From: an uncultured Ferrovum sp.
GTDB taxonomy: Bacteria; Pseudomonadota; Gammaproteobacteria; Burkholderiales; Ferrovaceae
Length of the DNA: 49,919 bases
Assembly (NCBI GenBank): GCA_903909215.1
Contig: CAIVUX010000050.1
Coordinates: 1 to 49,919, forward strand
Reading direction: 5' to 3'
Positions 1 through 10,811 of this stretch are shown one piece after another. Within the stretch, counting starts at the first letter, position 1, and every line of letters begins with the position of its first letter. The notes under the pieces were generated by a model. The model had not been told where the DNA came from. It did not search any database and saw nothing but the letters and a program-made list of their open reading frames with translations. The position numbers and the translations under genes were made by a program.

Positions 1-22
1 ACCCCTGGGGGGGTCTGACCCC
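1..22. repeat. GGGGTCWGACCCC palindrome copy, window edge
   Basis: An exact copy of the 13-bp palindrome lies at 10-22. The preceding bases (1-6, ACCCCT) look like the end of a second copy cut by the window edge. It sits inside the open frame of the helicase gene. Confidence 0.7.
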
Positions 23-2423
23 AACCGGGACGTTGGCGCGCGCGCGTGGTTTGCTGGAACAGTATTTATTGGCCAGTCCCAGCGTGACGCTGTCTACTTT
101 AGATGCTTGGTACCTTAACTTGCTGCGTCACGCACCACTTTCATCACATTTCATGCGCGATTGCAGCCCCAACCCGGACACCCGCTCATTGCGGCTGGAA
201 GCCTGGCAGTCTTTATTGGCGCAGCATCATGACGAGCACACAGAAACCGGCGCTGCATTGGATTGGTTGTTCCGCAACCAAGGGCTGGAGGCCACCCGCC
301 AATGGGTAACCGCCTTTGTGGATTGGCGTGCCGAATGGTGGGCCTATATTGCAGGCGAAGCCGAGCCTACGGCCGCAGCGCTTAAACGCCTCAAGGCAGA
401 ATTAGATGTGGATGCGGATGAAGACATTGCGCAGAGCTTGGTGCAACACGGCCATTTTGCCGCTGCCCTAGAGCGCTTGGCCCTGCAGCTGGAAAAAGGC
501 AGCGCCAGCTTAAAAAGTCTGGCGGCACAGTTGCGTGCTGGGTATGCGCATGAAAACCGCTTGCAGATGTTGCGCAGCATTCTGCGCACCGCAGGCGGTG
601 ATGGAGATCCACGCAAGAATATCGCCCAAGCCGTAGAAAAGGGCGATGCCGCGCTGCTGGCGGATTACGTTCTGGTGCTGCAGACCCTTGATGAGGCTTG
701 GCAGCGCCATACATCACAACAGGTGTTGCAACTCAACACCTACGCACTGCACGCGGGTGTGGCTTACTTAAATGAATTGATGGCGTTAAAAGAAGCGCGC
801 CGCGAAGCGGGTTTTTCGGATGTTCAATGGGCGGTGTATTCGTTACTGAACCATTCAGAATATGCGCAGCATTTGCAATATCGTCTTGATTCACGCTATC
901 GCCATGTGCTGTTGGATGAGTTTCAAGACACCAGCCCGCTGCAATGGTTGATTCTTAAAACGTGGTTAGAGGCTTCTCGCGAAGCAGAACGCTCGCCCAC
1001 CGTGTTTATGGTGGGAGACCCCAAGCAATCCATTTACCGCTTTCGGCGTGCCGACCCGCGGCTTTTTGATCAGGCCACGGAATATTTACAACACCATTGG
1101 CAGGCGGTGCGCGTCACACTCAACATGTCGCGGCGCAGTGGCCTGGCCATTATGGGTTTGGTAAACCGTGTGTTTGTCAATCTTCCACACTTCAACCATT
1201 TTAGACCGCACACTGTTACTGATCACGCGCCGATTGATGCCGTGCGGATGATTGAAGTGGGGTATAGCGAGAAGGACATGGTCACCACTGCAGCAACTGC
1301 AGCGGTCAGCACCGCCTTGCGCAACCCCCTTACCGAGCCGCGCAGAACGATTGCCGAAACGCAGGCGCAAGCGGAGGGGCGAGATTTTGCGCATCAATTG
1401 CAAGAGTGGGTAGGGTCTTTACAGATTGATGACCCCAAAGCGGGCAAGCGCATGGCCAACTATGGCGATTTTTTAGTGCTGGTGCGTCGACGCGGTCTGT
1501 TAGAACCCTACGAGAGTGCGCTGCGTGCGGCACATATTCCCTACCTTACCCGCCAGCGCGGTGGGCTGCTGGGCACCTTAGAGGTTCAAGACGTGCGCCA
1601 ATTGCTGCGTGCGCTGGTTAACCCTGCGGATCATTTGGCCTTGGCGCAAACTCTGCGCTCACCCATCTTTGATGCTGCGGATGAAGATTTGTTGGCGCTA
1701 TCCGCCACCCGCGATTGGTGGGCTGCGCTGCAGCAGCAACCCTTACCTAACCTGCAAGTGGCCGCAGCGCAACTCAGCCAATGGGCCGCTTGGTCGGTGA
1801 GTTTGCCCGTGCATGATTTGCTGGATCGCATTATGGGCGAGGGCGTGTTGGTGCGTCGTTATCAAGAACGCTTGCCCGAAGCGCTGGGCTCTTCCGTGCG
1901 CGCCAATTTAGAAGCCTTTCTTGAATTGGCGCTTACGCTGAATAGTGGCCGCTACCCCAGCTTGCCGCGTTTCTTGCAGGAGTTAGATGACATCGAACAG
2001 GTTGCGGACGAAGCGCCTGATGAAGGGGGCTTAGGCCATGCAGGCAATGCGGTGCGTATCATGACGATTCATGGTGCCAAGGGTTTGGAATCGCCCATAG
2101 TCTGGTTGCTAGAACCCAGTCAACCCAAAACCCACACAGAGGGACGGCAATGGTTTGTGGATTGGCCGCCGGGCGATGATCGGCCGCAGCATTTTTCACT
2201 GATACCCAGCAAGGGTTTAATGGCGCCGGCGCAGAAGAAACGTTTGCAAGAGGAAGAAAGCCATCGTCAACGGGAAGAGCATAACTTGTTGTATGTGGCG
2301 TTAACGCGGGCCAAGAATCTGTTGGTGGTGAGTGGTCGTGCAGGTGACGCCGGATCCAACTGGTTTAAGATGGTGCGGGCACAAGCTCTGGACCACGAGC
2401 TCATTTCCCGCACCCTGATCTAA
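3..2423 (+). CDS. AddA/RecB-like UvrD-family helicase, 5' partial
   Basis: This is the 3' part of a superfamily 1 DNA helicase of the double-strand-break repair type. The reading frame is open to the window edge, so the Walker A region lies upstream. A TTG at 33 is only an internal codon. Counting from there, motif II (DEFQD) is near residue 296, the VGDPKQSIYRFR motif near 330, TIHGAKGLE near 680 and the ALTRAKN motif near 757. The protein stops about 35 residues after that last motif, so the C-terminal PD-(D/E)XK nuclease domain of AddA and RecB is absent. Family members of this kind normally act with a nuclease partner, which is not seen here. A copy of the GGGGTCWGACCCC palindrome (10-22) is translated in frame as part of this protein. 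Family assignment is firm. The exact subclass is inferred. Confidence 0.88.
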   Translation, partial: PWGGLTPTGTLARARGLLEQYLLASPSVTLSTLDAWYLNLLRHAPLSSHFMRDCSPNPDTRSLRLEAWQSLLAQHHDEHTETGAALDWLFRNQGLEATRQWVTAFVDWRAEWWAYIAGEAEPTAAALKRLKAELDVDADEDIAQSLVQHGHFAAALERLALQLEKGSASLKSLAAQLRAGYAHENRLQMLRSILRTAGGDGDPRKNIAQAVEKGDAALLADYVLVLQTLDEAWQRHTSQQVLQLNTYALHAGVAYLNELMALKEARREAGFSDVQWAVYSLLNHSEYAQHLQYRLDSRYRHVLLDEFQDTSPLQWLILKTWLEASREAERSPTVFMVGDPKQSIYRFRRADPRLFDQATEYLQHHWQAVRVTLNMSRRSGLAIMGLVNRVFVNLPHFNHFRPHTVTDHAPIDAVRMIEVGYSEKDMVTTAATAAVSTALRNPLTEPRRTIAETQAQAEGRDFAHQLQEWVGSLQIDDPKAGKRMANYGDFLVLVRRRGLLEPYESALRAAHIPYLTRQRGGLLGTLEVQDVRQLLRALVNPADHLALAQTLRSPIFDAADEDLLALSATRDWWAALQQQPLPNLQVAAAQLSQWAAWSVSLPVHDLLDRIMGEGVLVRRYQERLPEALGSSVRANLEAFLELALTLNSGRYPSLPRFLQELDDIEQVADEAPDEGGLGHAGNAVRIMTIHGAKGLESPIVWLLEPSQPKTHTEGRQWFVDWPPGDDRPQHFSLIPSKGLMAPAQKKRLQEEESHRQREEHNLLYVALTRAKNLLVVSGRAGDAGSNWFKMVRAQALDHELISRTLI

Positions 2424-2424
2424 A

Positions 2425-3006
2425 TTACAGACCGCCGTGCTGTTGCGCCACCATGCAATAGATCATGGGGATAGACAGCAAGGTATTCAGACGCGACGTC
2501 AGCATAGCCATACGGGCTGCTTTGGCTTTTTCAGTGGCGTCTACCACCACCATACCCAATGCTTTTTTCTGATTGGGCCAAATAATAAACCACACATTAA
2601 AGGCCATCACGAGGCCCAGCCACATGCCAATCCCAATGGCGCGGGTGGGGGCTTGCAGCATTAACGCGCTGCCCAGATAGCCGTTCATGGAGGCCAGACC
2701 GATGCCCATAATGACGGTGAGCAAAGCGGCGTGGCGGAACCAGAACAGAGCACATGGGGCAATTACTTTAGAGATGGCGGGTTTTTGCTCATCCGGAATT
2801 TTGGGCATGGAAGGCATTTGCACAAAATTGAAATACCACAGCAAGCCAATCCACATAATGGCCACGGTGACATGCAGCCAGCGGAAGGCAAACATCCACC
2901 AGGCGTGAGAGGTGAGGTCTACGCTGCCCTGTGTTACCACAATGATCAGCAGCAGCGCAAAACCAGCGGCCACGGTGCGGCCCAACGATTGAAGAATACT
3001 TCCCAT
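2425..3006 (-). CDS. PuuD-like (urate oxidase N-terminal family) membrane protein
   Basis: This 193-residue integral membrane protein resembles the membrane domain of PuuD-type urate hydroxylases. Several hydrophobic helices are visible, and the first half carries an RWLHVTVAIMWIGLLWYFNF stretch typical of that family. PuuD enzymes that oxidise urate also carry a C-terminal cytochrome c domain with a CXXCH motif, and none is present here. The true role may therefore differ from urate oxidation. The start at 3006 is preferred because AAGGAG lies seven bases upstream. An upstream in-frame ATG at 3075 lacks this support and would add a non-conserved hydrophilic leader. The gene converges with the helicase one base away. 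No purine-catabolism genes are nearby. Family match is moderate and function is uncertain. Confidence 0.7.
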   Translation of the reverse strand: MGSILQSLGRTVAAGFALLLIIVVTQGSVDLTSHAWWMFAFRWLHVTVAIMWIGLLWYFNFVQMPSMPKIPDEQKPAISKVIAPCALFWFRHAALLTVIMGIGLASMNGYLGSALMLQAPTRAIGIGMWLGLVMAFNVWFIIWPNQKKALGMVVVDATEKAKAARMAMLTSRLNTLLSIPMIYCMVAQQHGGL

Positions 3007-3208
3007 AGCAAAACTCCTTAATTTACACAATGTTCGACAGTTAGAAGGTTGTTCGATACCTGCAAAAGATACCATAAAGCACCCTTAAGGCACATTGGAT
3101 TCTTTCTAAAATGTATTAACCCAATGAAATAACAGTAATTTTTTCTTTTGATTGGCGCCTCACTGGGCGCTTCCCCTGCTGTAATAAGGCCTTACGGAGG
3201 GAGGTGAC

Positions 3209-3943
3209 ATGAGGGCGTGGTGGAGGGCGTTTGTATCCCGTCAAGGCGTTGGCAAGGCCAGCACCACAGACACCTCGCGGCCACCCTTGGGCGCGCTGCC
3301 CATTACACAGCCTCATCTGCCATCGCAATGGTTTGAAGTGCAGGGCGCCCCCGTGGTGGAGCGCAATCGCTATTTTATGATGTGCTTAGGGTTGCTGTTG
3401 GCGCTGATGACGGCCTGTGCGGCTTTGGTCATGATGATACCCCTTAAAACGGTGGTGCCTTTTGTGCTGGAACGCTCGGAAGAGGGCGCCGTGGTGCCCG
3501 CCCCCATGACAGCGCAACGCTTTGAGCCGGGCATGGCCGAAAAACGCTACTTCCTGGCGCAATGGGTGCGCCAACTGCTCACCCTCGATCCTCATCTCAC
3601 CGAGCCTTATTTGTCCGAGGCTTATTTGCTCACCCGCGGCAAAGCCACGGTGGAGTTTACCGACTTCATTCAGCGATCCGCTCCAATGGCCGAGCTCAAA
3701 CGCGATCCCACACTCACGCGCACGGTATCCATTTCTAGCGTTTCGCTGATTGAAGACCAAGTGGCTATGGTGCGGGTGGTTGGCGAGCGGCGCAATGCCG
3801 GTAACCCAGCCGCCGTGCGAGAAAAATTTGTGCTGACCATTCATTTCACCACCTTGATGCCCAAAACAGAACAAGAGTTGTTGCGCAATCCCGTGGGCTT
3901 ATTTGTCACACACTTTCTGGTGAATACGGATTTGGAGAAATAG
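3209..3943 (+). CDS. virB8: VirB8-like type IV secretion inner-membrane protein
   Basis: VirB8 is a bitopic inner-membrane protein that helps assemble type IV secretion channels. This 244-residue product has a cytoplasmic N-terminus of about 50 residues. One membrane helix follows at roughly residues 55-78, then a periplasmic domain that carries the VirB8 pattern, including the region around RYFLAQWVRQLLTLDP. The ATG at 3209 follows a strong GGAGGGAGGTGAC ribosome site. The gene is followed two bases later by virB9 and then virB10, the usual order of the core complex. No other transfer genes are present in the window. The 200-bp gap upstream, shared with the divergent PuuD-like gene, holds the presumed promoter, but I cannot point to clear -35/-10 boxes. 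Confidence 0.85.
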   Translation: MRAWWRAFVSRQGVGKASTTDTSRPPLGALPITQPHLPSQWFEVQGAPVVERNRYFMMCLGLLLALMTACAALVMMIPLKTVVPFVLERSEEGAVVPAPMTAQRFEPGMAEKRYFLAQWVRQLLTLDPHLTEPYLSEAYLLTRGKATVEFTDFIQRSAPMAELKRDPTLTRTVSISSVSLIEDQVAMVRVVGERRNAGNPAAVREKFVLTIHFTTLMPKTEQELLRNPVGLFVTHFLVNTDLEK

Positions 3944-3945
3944 GC

Positions 3946-4719
3946 ATGAAGATATGGGTAGTGGTATGCGCACTGCAGTTAATGTCCCTTGAAGCGCTTG
4001 CCGAGAGTGAAGCAGTGTTGATGCCCGGTGACACGCATTTGGTGGTGTACCGTTACGACCCCAACAACACCTATGCGGTATTGGGTTTGCCAGGAGTGCC
4101 CACGGACATTCAATTGGCCCCTGATGAAAAAGTACTCGGATTCGCCATGGGCGACACTGTGCAATGGCTGATTGAAGAATTGCCAGGACATTTGTTTATT
4201 AAACCCATTAAAGCCGATTTATTTACCGCCGGCACGTTGGTTACGGACCGGCGTGTATATCAGTTGTCGTTTAAAAGCACGAACCCACAAGGGCGCTGGT
4301 ACCAGAAAGTATCGTGGAGTTACCCTGAGGTGGCATTAAGGGGCACCCATGAGACGGCCGCGGTTGCGCCCCTCGTGGAGATGGTGTCGCCGGACAAACT
4401 CGATCCCGCCACTTTAAATTTTGCTTACGACATCGAGGGCGAGGGCGATTTTAAACCGCTTGCCGTGTTTGATGACGGACGCTTTACCTGGCTTAAGGTG
4501 AAATCGCCACAAGCATTACCCGCTCTATTTATGGTGAGCGAGGAGGGTACGCAGTTGGTAAATTACCTCATTCAAGGCGATTACTTTGTGGTGCAGCGCC
4601 TATTGCCCGCGGCCTTATTAAAACTGGGCAGCAGTGAAGTGCGCGTCACCAATCGCCAATGGGCCAGCCGTACCAAAAAGAATGTGTGGCGCAACAGCAA
4701 AGCCACCCACTTTGAGTAA
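3946..4719 (+). CDS. virB9: VirB9-like type IV secretion outer-membrane-complex protein
   Basis: VirB9 (TrbG/CagX family) is a periplasmic protein that forms the outer ring of the type IV secretion core with VirB7 and VirB10. The product has 257 residues and begins with a signal peptide that ends near residue 20 (ALAES). The N-terminal beta-domain includes a stretch where the channel family has LFIKP. The C-terminal beta-sandwich contains DIEGEGDFKPLAVFDDGRFTW, close to the family pattern of a folded domain that recognises VirB10. The start lies two bases after the virB8 stop and the stop lies three bases before virB10, so the three genes are almost certainly co-transcribed. No virB7 lipoprotein gene is seen between them. 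Confidence 0.87.
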   Translation: MKIWVVVCALQLMSLEALAESEAVLMPGDTHLVVYRYDPNNTYAVLGLPGVPTDIQLAPDEKVLGFAMGDTVQWLIEELPGHLFIKPIKADLFTAGTLVTDRRVYQLSFKSTNPQGRWYQKVSWSYPEVALRGTHETAAVAPLVEMVSPDKLDPATLNFAYDIEGEGDFKPLAVFDDGRFTWLKVKSPQALPALFMVSEEGTQLVNYLIQGDYFVVQRLLPAALLKLGSSEVRVTNRQWASRTKKNVWRNSKATHFE

Positions 4720-4722
4720 ACC

Positions 4723-5967
4723 ATGACGCAGTGTGGTTCTGAATTGGATGAGGTGCTATCGACGGCGCGCTCGGGGCGAACCAGCCGCAACCTGCATTGG
4801 TTCATTGCCGCCGGACTGGGCGCCGTGGTGCTGATTGGTTTTGGAATTCAAAGTTCGCTTAAAGCGCGCGCCGCTGCCGCTGTACCGGTTGCAGCTAATG
4901 CGGAAGACAACCCGGTGGTGATGGGACGCGAGCCACCCTTGAATACGTTGCATGAAGTGCTGGTGCATCAAGTGGAAGCGGGGTCAGACCCCCTAAGGGG
5001 TCTGACCCCAAGTTCGGGGCCTGACCCCAAAGAAGTGGAGGCGGCACGGGTGCACCGCATGGAATTGGAAAAACAATTGGCCGTGGTGGCAGGTGCTCCT
5101 ATGCTGGCCATTAACCGCATGGGGACTGCGACACCCGTTAATATCAGCGCGCTGGCACCCCCGTCGGGCAATGCACCCAGCAGCACCGCGCGACTGATGG
5201 CAGAGGCAGGTGGCGCTCTTGCAGCGCGTCTGCCTGCAGGCATCGTCAATCCGGCCGGGCTTCGCAATCCAAATGCACCGGGCAATGGAGCAAATCAAAC
5301 AGATACAGCGCTGGAAGCCAGTGCCCGTGCAGCACGCGCCACCATCCCCCTTACTCCCATCAAACCCGCCAGCGCGCGTCAGGTGTTGGAAGGGGCTTTG
5401 ATTCCTGCGGTGCTGCTGACCCAAATCAGCAGTGATCTGCCGGGCATGATTACCGCTCAGGTCACAGAAGATGTGTACGACTCTATTCGCGGCCACTTTT
5501 TAGCCATTCCCAAAGGCAGTCGTGTGATCGGTGAATATGGTTCGCATGTGGTGGGTGGGCAAGAGCGCATCATGGCCTCCTTTCACAGGCTTATTTTGCC
5601 CAGCGGCGAGAGTTTTATTCTGGACACCCCGCAGGCCGCAGACGTGGGCGGTCAAGCGGGCATGAGGGATGAAGTGGACGATCGGTTTTGGAAACGCTTA
5701 GGGGGGCAATTCATGACCGCAGGACTTGCGCGTGTGGTGCAAGCGCCGCAAGGGGGCGTGACTATTTTGGGTGGAACGGGCAATACCTTGGCCGGAGATG
5801 CGGCGGGGCAAATTTTGGTGGACACCGCACGGGTGGGCTTTCAGGGCAACGCAGCTTTGGGGCCCATTATTGTCATTAAACGCGGCTACCCCTTCGTGAT
5901 TTTGGTGAATCACGATATGGATTTTTCTACGTTGGGGCATGTCGGCAATAGTCCCGCAGCACGTTGA
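4723..5967 (+). CDS. virB10: VirB10/TrbI-like type IV secretion protein
   Basis: VirB10 spans the envelope and links inner-membrane ATPases to the outer-membrane pore. The 414-residue product has one membrane helix near residues 27-46, a long flexible Ala/Pro-rich linker, and a C-terminal TrbI domain from about residue 220 (LIPAVLLTQISSDLPGMITA, then IPKGSRVIGEYGSHVVGGQE). The linker near residues 87-103 is encoded by three tandem copies of the GGGGTCWGACCCC palindrome, read in frame as GSDPLRGLTPSSGPDP. The gene ends 20 bp before the stop of the convergent aceE gene. The TrbI domain appears complete, so the protein could fold. Whether it has partners is unknown, because VirB4, VirB6, VirB11 and VirD4 are absent from the window. 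Confidence 0.87.
   Translation: MTQCGSELDEVLSTARSGRTSRNLHWFIAAGLGAVVLIGFGIQSSLKARAAAAVPVAANAEDNPVVMGREPPLNTLHEVLVHQVEAGSDPLRGLTPSSGPDPKEVEAARVHRMELEKQLAVVAGAPMLAINRMGTATPVNISALAPPSGNAPSSTARLMAEAGGALAARLPAGIVNPAGLRNPNAPGNGANQTDTALEASARAARATIPLTPIKPASARQVLEGALIPAVLLTQISSDLPGMITAQVTEDVYDSIRGHFLAIPKGSRVIGEYGSHVVGGQERIMASFHRLILPSGESFILDTPQAADVGGQAGMRDEVDDRFWKRLGGQFMTAGLARVVQAPQGGVTILGGTGNTLAGDAAGQILVDTARVGFQGNAALGPIIVIKRGYPFVILVNHDMDFSTLGHVGNSPAAR
4980..5028. repeat. Three tandem GGGGTCWGACCCC palindromes inside virB10
   Basis: Exact copies lie at 4980-4992 and 4997-5009. A variant with GGGGCCTGACCCC lies at 5016-5028. Together they encode part of the VirB10 linker without breaking the frame. Confidence 0.9.
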
Positions 5968-5987
5968 CGCGCGCCGCGGGATTGGGA

Positions 5988-8645
<2,658 letters not shown>

Positions 8646-8737
8646 GGTTTACCTCGCGATCAGCGTCTTAAGAATTGGGTTTACAGTGGGGATCACCCAT
8701 TGCAAGGAACAGTTTAATACTTGGGCGCTGTTTTGAC

Positions 8738-8787
8738 CATTGGGATAGGGGTCAGACCCCTACCGGGGTCTGACCCCTATCCCAATG
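8738..8787. repeat. Perfect 23-bp inverted repeat with two palindrome copies
   Basis: The arms at 8738-8760 and 8765-8787 are exact reverse complements separated by the four bases TACC. Each arm contains one GGGGTCWGACCCC copy (8748-8760 and 8765-8777). The right arm and part of the left lie inside the 3' end of moaC. A transcript of either strand would form a very stable hairpin. There is no T-run for a classical terminator. Confidence 0.92.
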
Positions 8788-9249
8788 CCCCGACTTACCA
8801 CCGGACTTTTCTAATAGGCGCACGCCGTCCATCACCATGCCACGGTCCACGGCTTTCAGCATGTCATACAAAGTTAGTAAGACCACAGACACAGCGGTTA
8901 AGGCTTCCATTTCCACACCGGTGCGGCCCACGGTTTCCGTGGTGACGGTGCAGGTGATGGTGGATTCCTTATCGTCCAACTCAAACTCCACGCTCACGTG
9001 GGTTAATGTCATGGGGTGGCAGAGGGGGATTAAATCGGAGGTCTTTTTGGCTCCTTGAATGCCCGCTAAGCGCGCCACACCCAATACATCGCCCTTTGAG
9101 GCGCTGCCGGAGCGCACCAGGGCCAAGGTGGCTGCTTGCATGCGAATAACCCCCGCGGCACGCGCCACGCGATGGGTTTCGGCTTTTTGGGCCACATCCA
9201 CCATATGGGATTGGCCGGCTTGATTAAAGTGACTAAGGGACTTGCTCAT
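8752..9249 (-). CDS. moaC: Cyclic pyranopterin monophosphate synthase MoaC
   Basis: MoaC makes cyclic pyranopterin monophosphate, the first pterin intermediate of molybdenum cofactor biosynthesis, in the cytoplasm. The product of 165 residues has the family signatures MVDV near the N-terminus, the DLIPLCHP stretch, and the region [25 protein letters not shown] chose the start at 9249 ([13 protein letters not shown]). The longer ATG at 9288 would add 13 residues not expected in the family. The last residues (about DRGQTPVGV) and the stop codon are encoded by the inverted repeat at 8738-8787, so the C-terminus seems to have been rewritten by the repeat. No other mo-cofactor genes are nearby. 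The gene is divergent from the BepA-like protease gene, 74 bp away. Confidence 0.95.
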   Translation of the reverse strand: MSKSLSHFNQAGQSHMVDVAQKAETHRVARAAGVIRMQAATLALVRSGSASKGDVLGVARLAGIQGAKKTSDLIPLCHPMTLTHVSVEFELDDKESTITCTVTTETVGRTGVEMEALTAVSVVLLTLYDMLKAVDRGMVMDGVRLLEKSGGKSGHWDRGQTPVGV

Positions 9250-9323
9250 AAAAGACAGACACCGTAACAAATTGAAAAAAGTGCGCATTCGGAACTCTGG
9301 CGCAATCGGGTTATCATACCCGC

Positions 9324-10811
9324 ATGCGCAAAATCCTTATACTCCTGCTCACTGTGGGCTTGGTGGGCAACCCCGCCGCTTATGAGTTGCCCGATCTGGG
9401 TGACAGCTCTGCGGCCGTATTTTCATCGCAAGATGAAAAAGCCTTGGGGCGCGAAATCATGATGGAAATTCGCGCCGATCGCGATTACTTTGACGACCCT
9501 GAAACGGTGGATTTTTTAAACAGTGTGGGTAACCGTCTGCTGGCGGTGAGCGAAGACGCCACGGGCATGCAGTTTGAGTTTTTTGTGGTGCAAGACCCTA
9601 GCTTGAATGCTTTTGCCATGCCCGGTGGTTACATTGGGGTGCATACGGGGCTTATGGTGGCCGCAGAAAACGAATCGGAATTGGCTTCCGTTCTGGCCCA
9701 TGAAATCTCTCACGTCACCCAACACCATATTGCGCGCATGATTGAGGCGCAAAGCAAAAACATGCCGCTCACATTTGCCGCTATGGCCGCCGCCCTTTTG
9801 GCCGCCCGCAGTAACCCCAATGCCAGTGTGGGGGCCATGATGGGGGCGCAGGCGGGCATGATTCAAGCAGAGCTGGACTTTACCCGTGAAAACGAACGGG
9901 AAGCGGATCGCTTGGGCATTCAGCGCCTGATTAAATCCGGTTACGATCCGCGTGCTATGTCTACCTTCTTTAGTAAGTTGCAGCGCTATGGCCGTTTTTA
10001 TGAAGGCACTGCGCCCGCGTATTTAAAAACTCACCCTTTGACCACGGAACGTTTGGCGGAAATTCAAAACCGCTTGCAAGGCTTGCCTTATAAGCAGGTG
10101 CAAGATCGCCCTGACTTTCAATTGATTCGGGCGCGCATCTCCGCCTTAACCGGCGGCAGCCAAGCCGCCTTGCGCAGTTTTGAGCAGCAGAAGTTGGATG
10201 TTAAGAACCCAGACGATCTGCCGCATGTGTATGGGTTGGCCGTGGCGCAATGGCGCGCCAGGCAATTGGATGCGGCGGCTAAAACCATGGCCTCTCTAGA
10301 AGCGGTTACCGCACCCAACGCACTGTTCTATAGTCTGGATGCGCAAATTAAACATGACGCGGGCGATGCCCCGGGGGCCTTGGCCTTGTATCGCGCAGGG
10401 CTTAATCATTACCCGGATCAGCGCGCCTTAAATTATGGCTACATTCAGGCCCTCATTGATTCTAATCGGGACCAAGAGGCCCTGGACTTTATCGCCAAGC
10501 GCATTGCCTTTAACAATCGCGATTACCATTGGTATCAAATGCAGAGCATGGCCTACGCGCATTTGAATGAGCAATTGTTAAGCCACCAGGCCTTGGCGGA
10601 ATCTTATATTAAGCAGGGCAACTTGCAAGCCGCCATGGATCAATTGCAAATCGCCATCAAGAGCGGCGATGGCGATTTCTATCAGAAGTCCAGCGTGGAA
10701 TCGCGCATCAGAGAAATTAAGACCACCCTAGAAGCGGAGAAGGGTGGGCGCAACAAAGGCTCCCGTTTAACGGGCCTTAATGCCGCGCGCGAATTAGCCG
10801 CGCGCAGTTAA
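9324..10811 (+). CDS. bepA: BepA-like M48 periplasmic metalloprotease with TPR repeats
   Basis: BepA (YfgC) is a periplasmic zinc protease and chaperone that helps assembly and quality control of outer-membrane beta-barrel proteins. This 495-residue product has a signal peptide ([20 protein letters not shown]-like, ending near residue 19). Its zinc motif HEISH is near residues 126-130, and the third ligand lies in [10 protein letters not shown] near residue 190. The C-terminal half from about 270 on is helical, as expected for TPR repeats. The length matches the family. The start at 9324 begins at the signal peptide. The 3' end overlaps the convergent valS 3' end by 18 bp, so no separate terminator can lie between them. 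Confidence 0.92.
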   Translation: MRKILILLLTVGLVGNPAAYELPDLGDSSAAVFSSQDEKALGREIMMEIRADRDYFDDPETVDFLNSVGNRLLAVSEDATGMQFEFFVVQDPSLNAFAMPGGYIGVHTGLMVAAENESELASVLAHEISHVTQHHIARMIEAQSKNMPLTFAAMAAALLAARSNPNASVGAMMGAQAGMIQAELDFTRENEREADRLGIQRLIKSGYDPRAMSTFFSKLQRYGRFYEGTAPAYLKTHPLTTERLAEIQNRLQGLPYKQVQDRPDFQLIRARISALTGGSQAALRSFEQQKLDVKNPDDLPHVYGLAVAQWRARQLDAAAKTMASLEAVTAPNALFYSLDAQIKHDAGDAPGALALYRAGLNHYPDQRALNYGYIQALIDSNRDQEALDFIAKRIAFNNRDYHWYQMQSMAYAHLNEQLLSHQALAESYIKQGNLQAAMDQLQIAIKSGDGDFYQKSSVESRIREIKTTLEAEKGGRNKGSRLTGLNAARELAARS

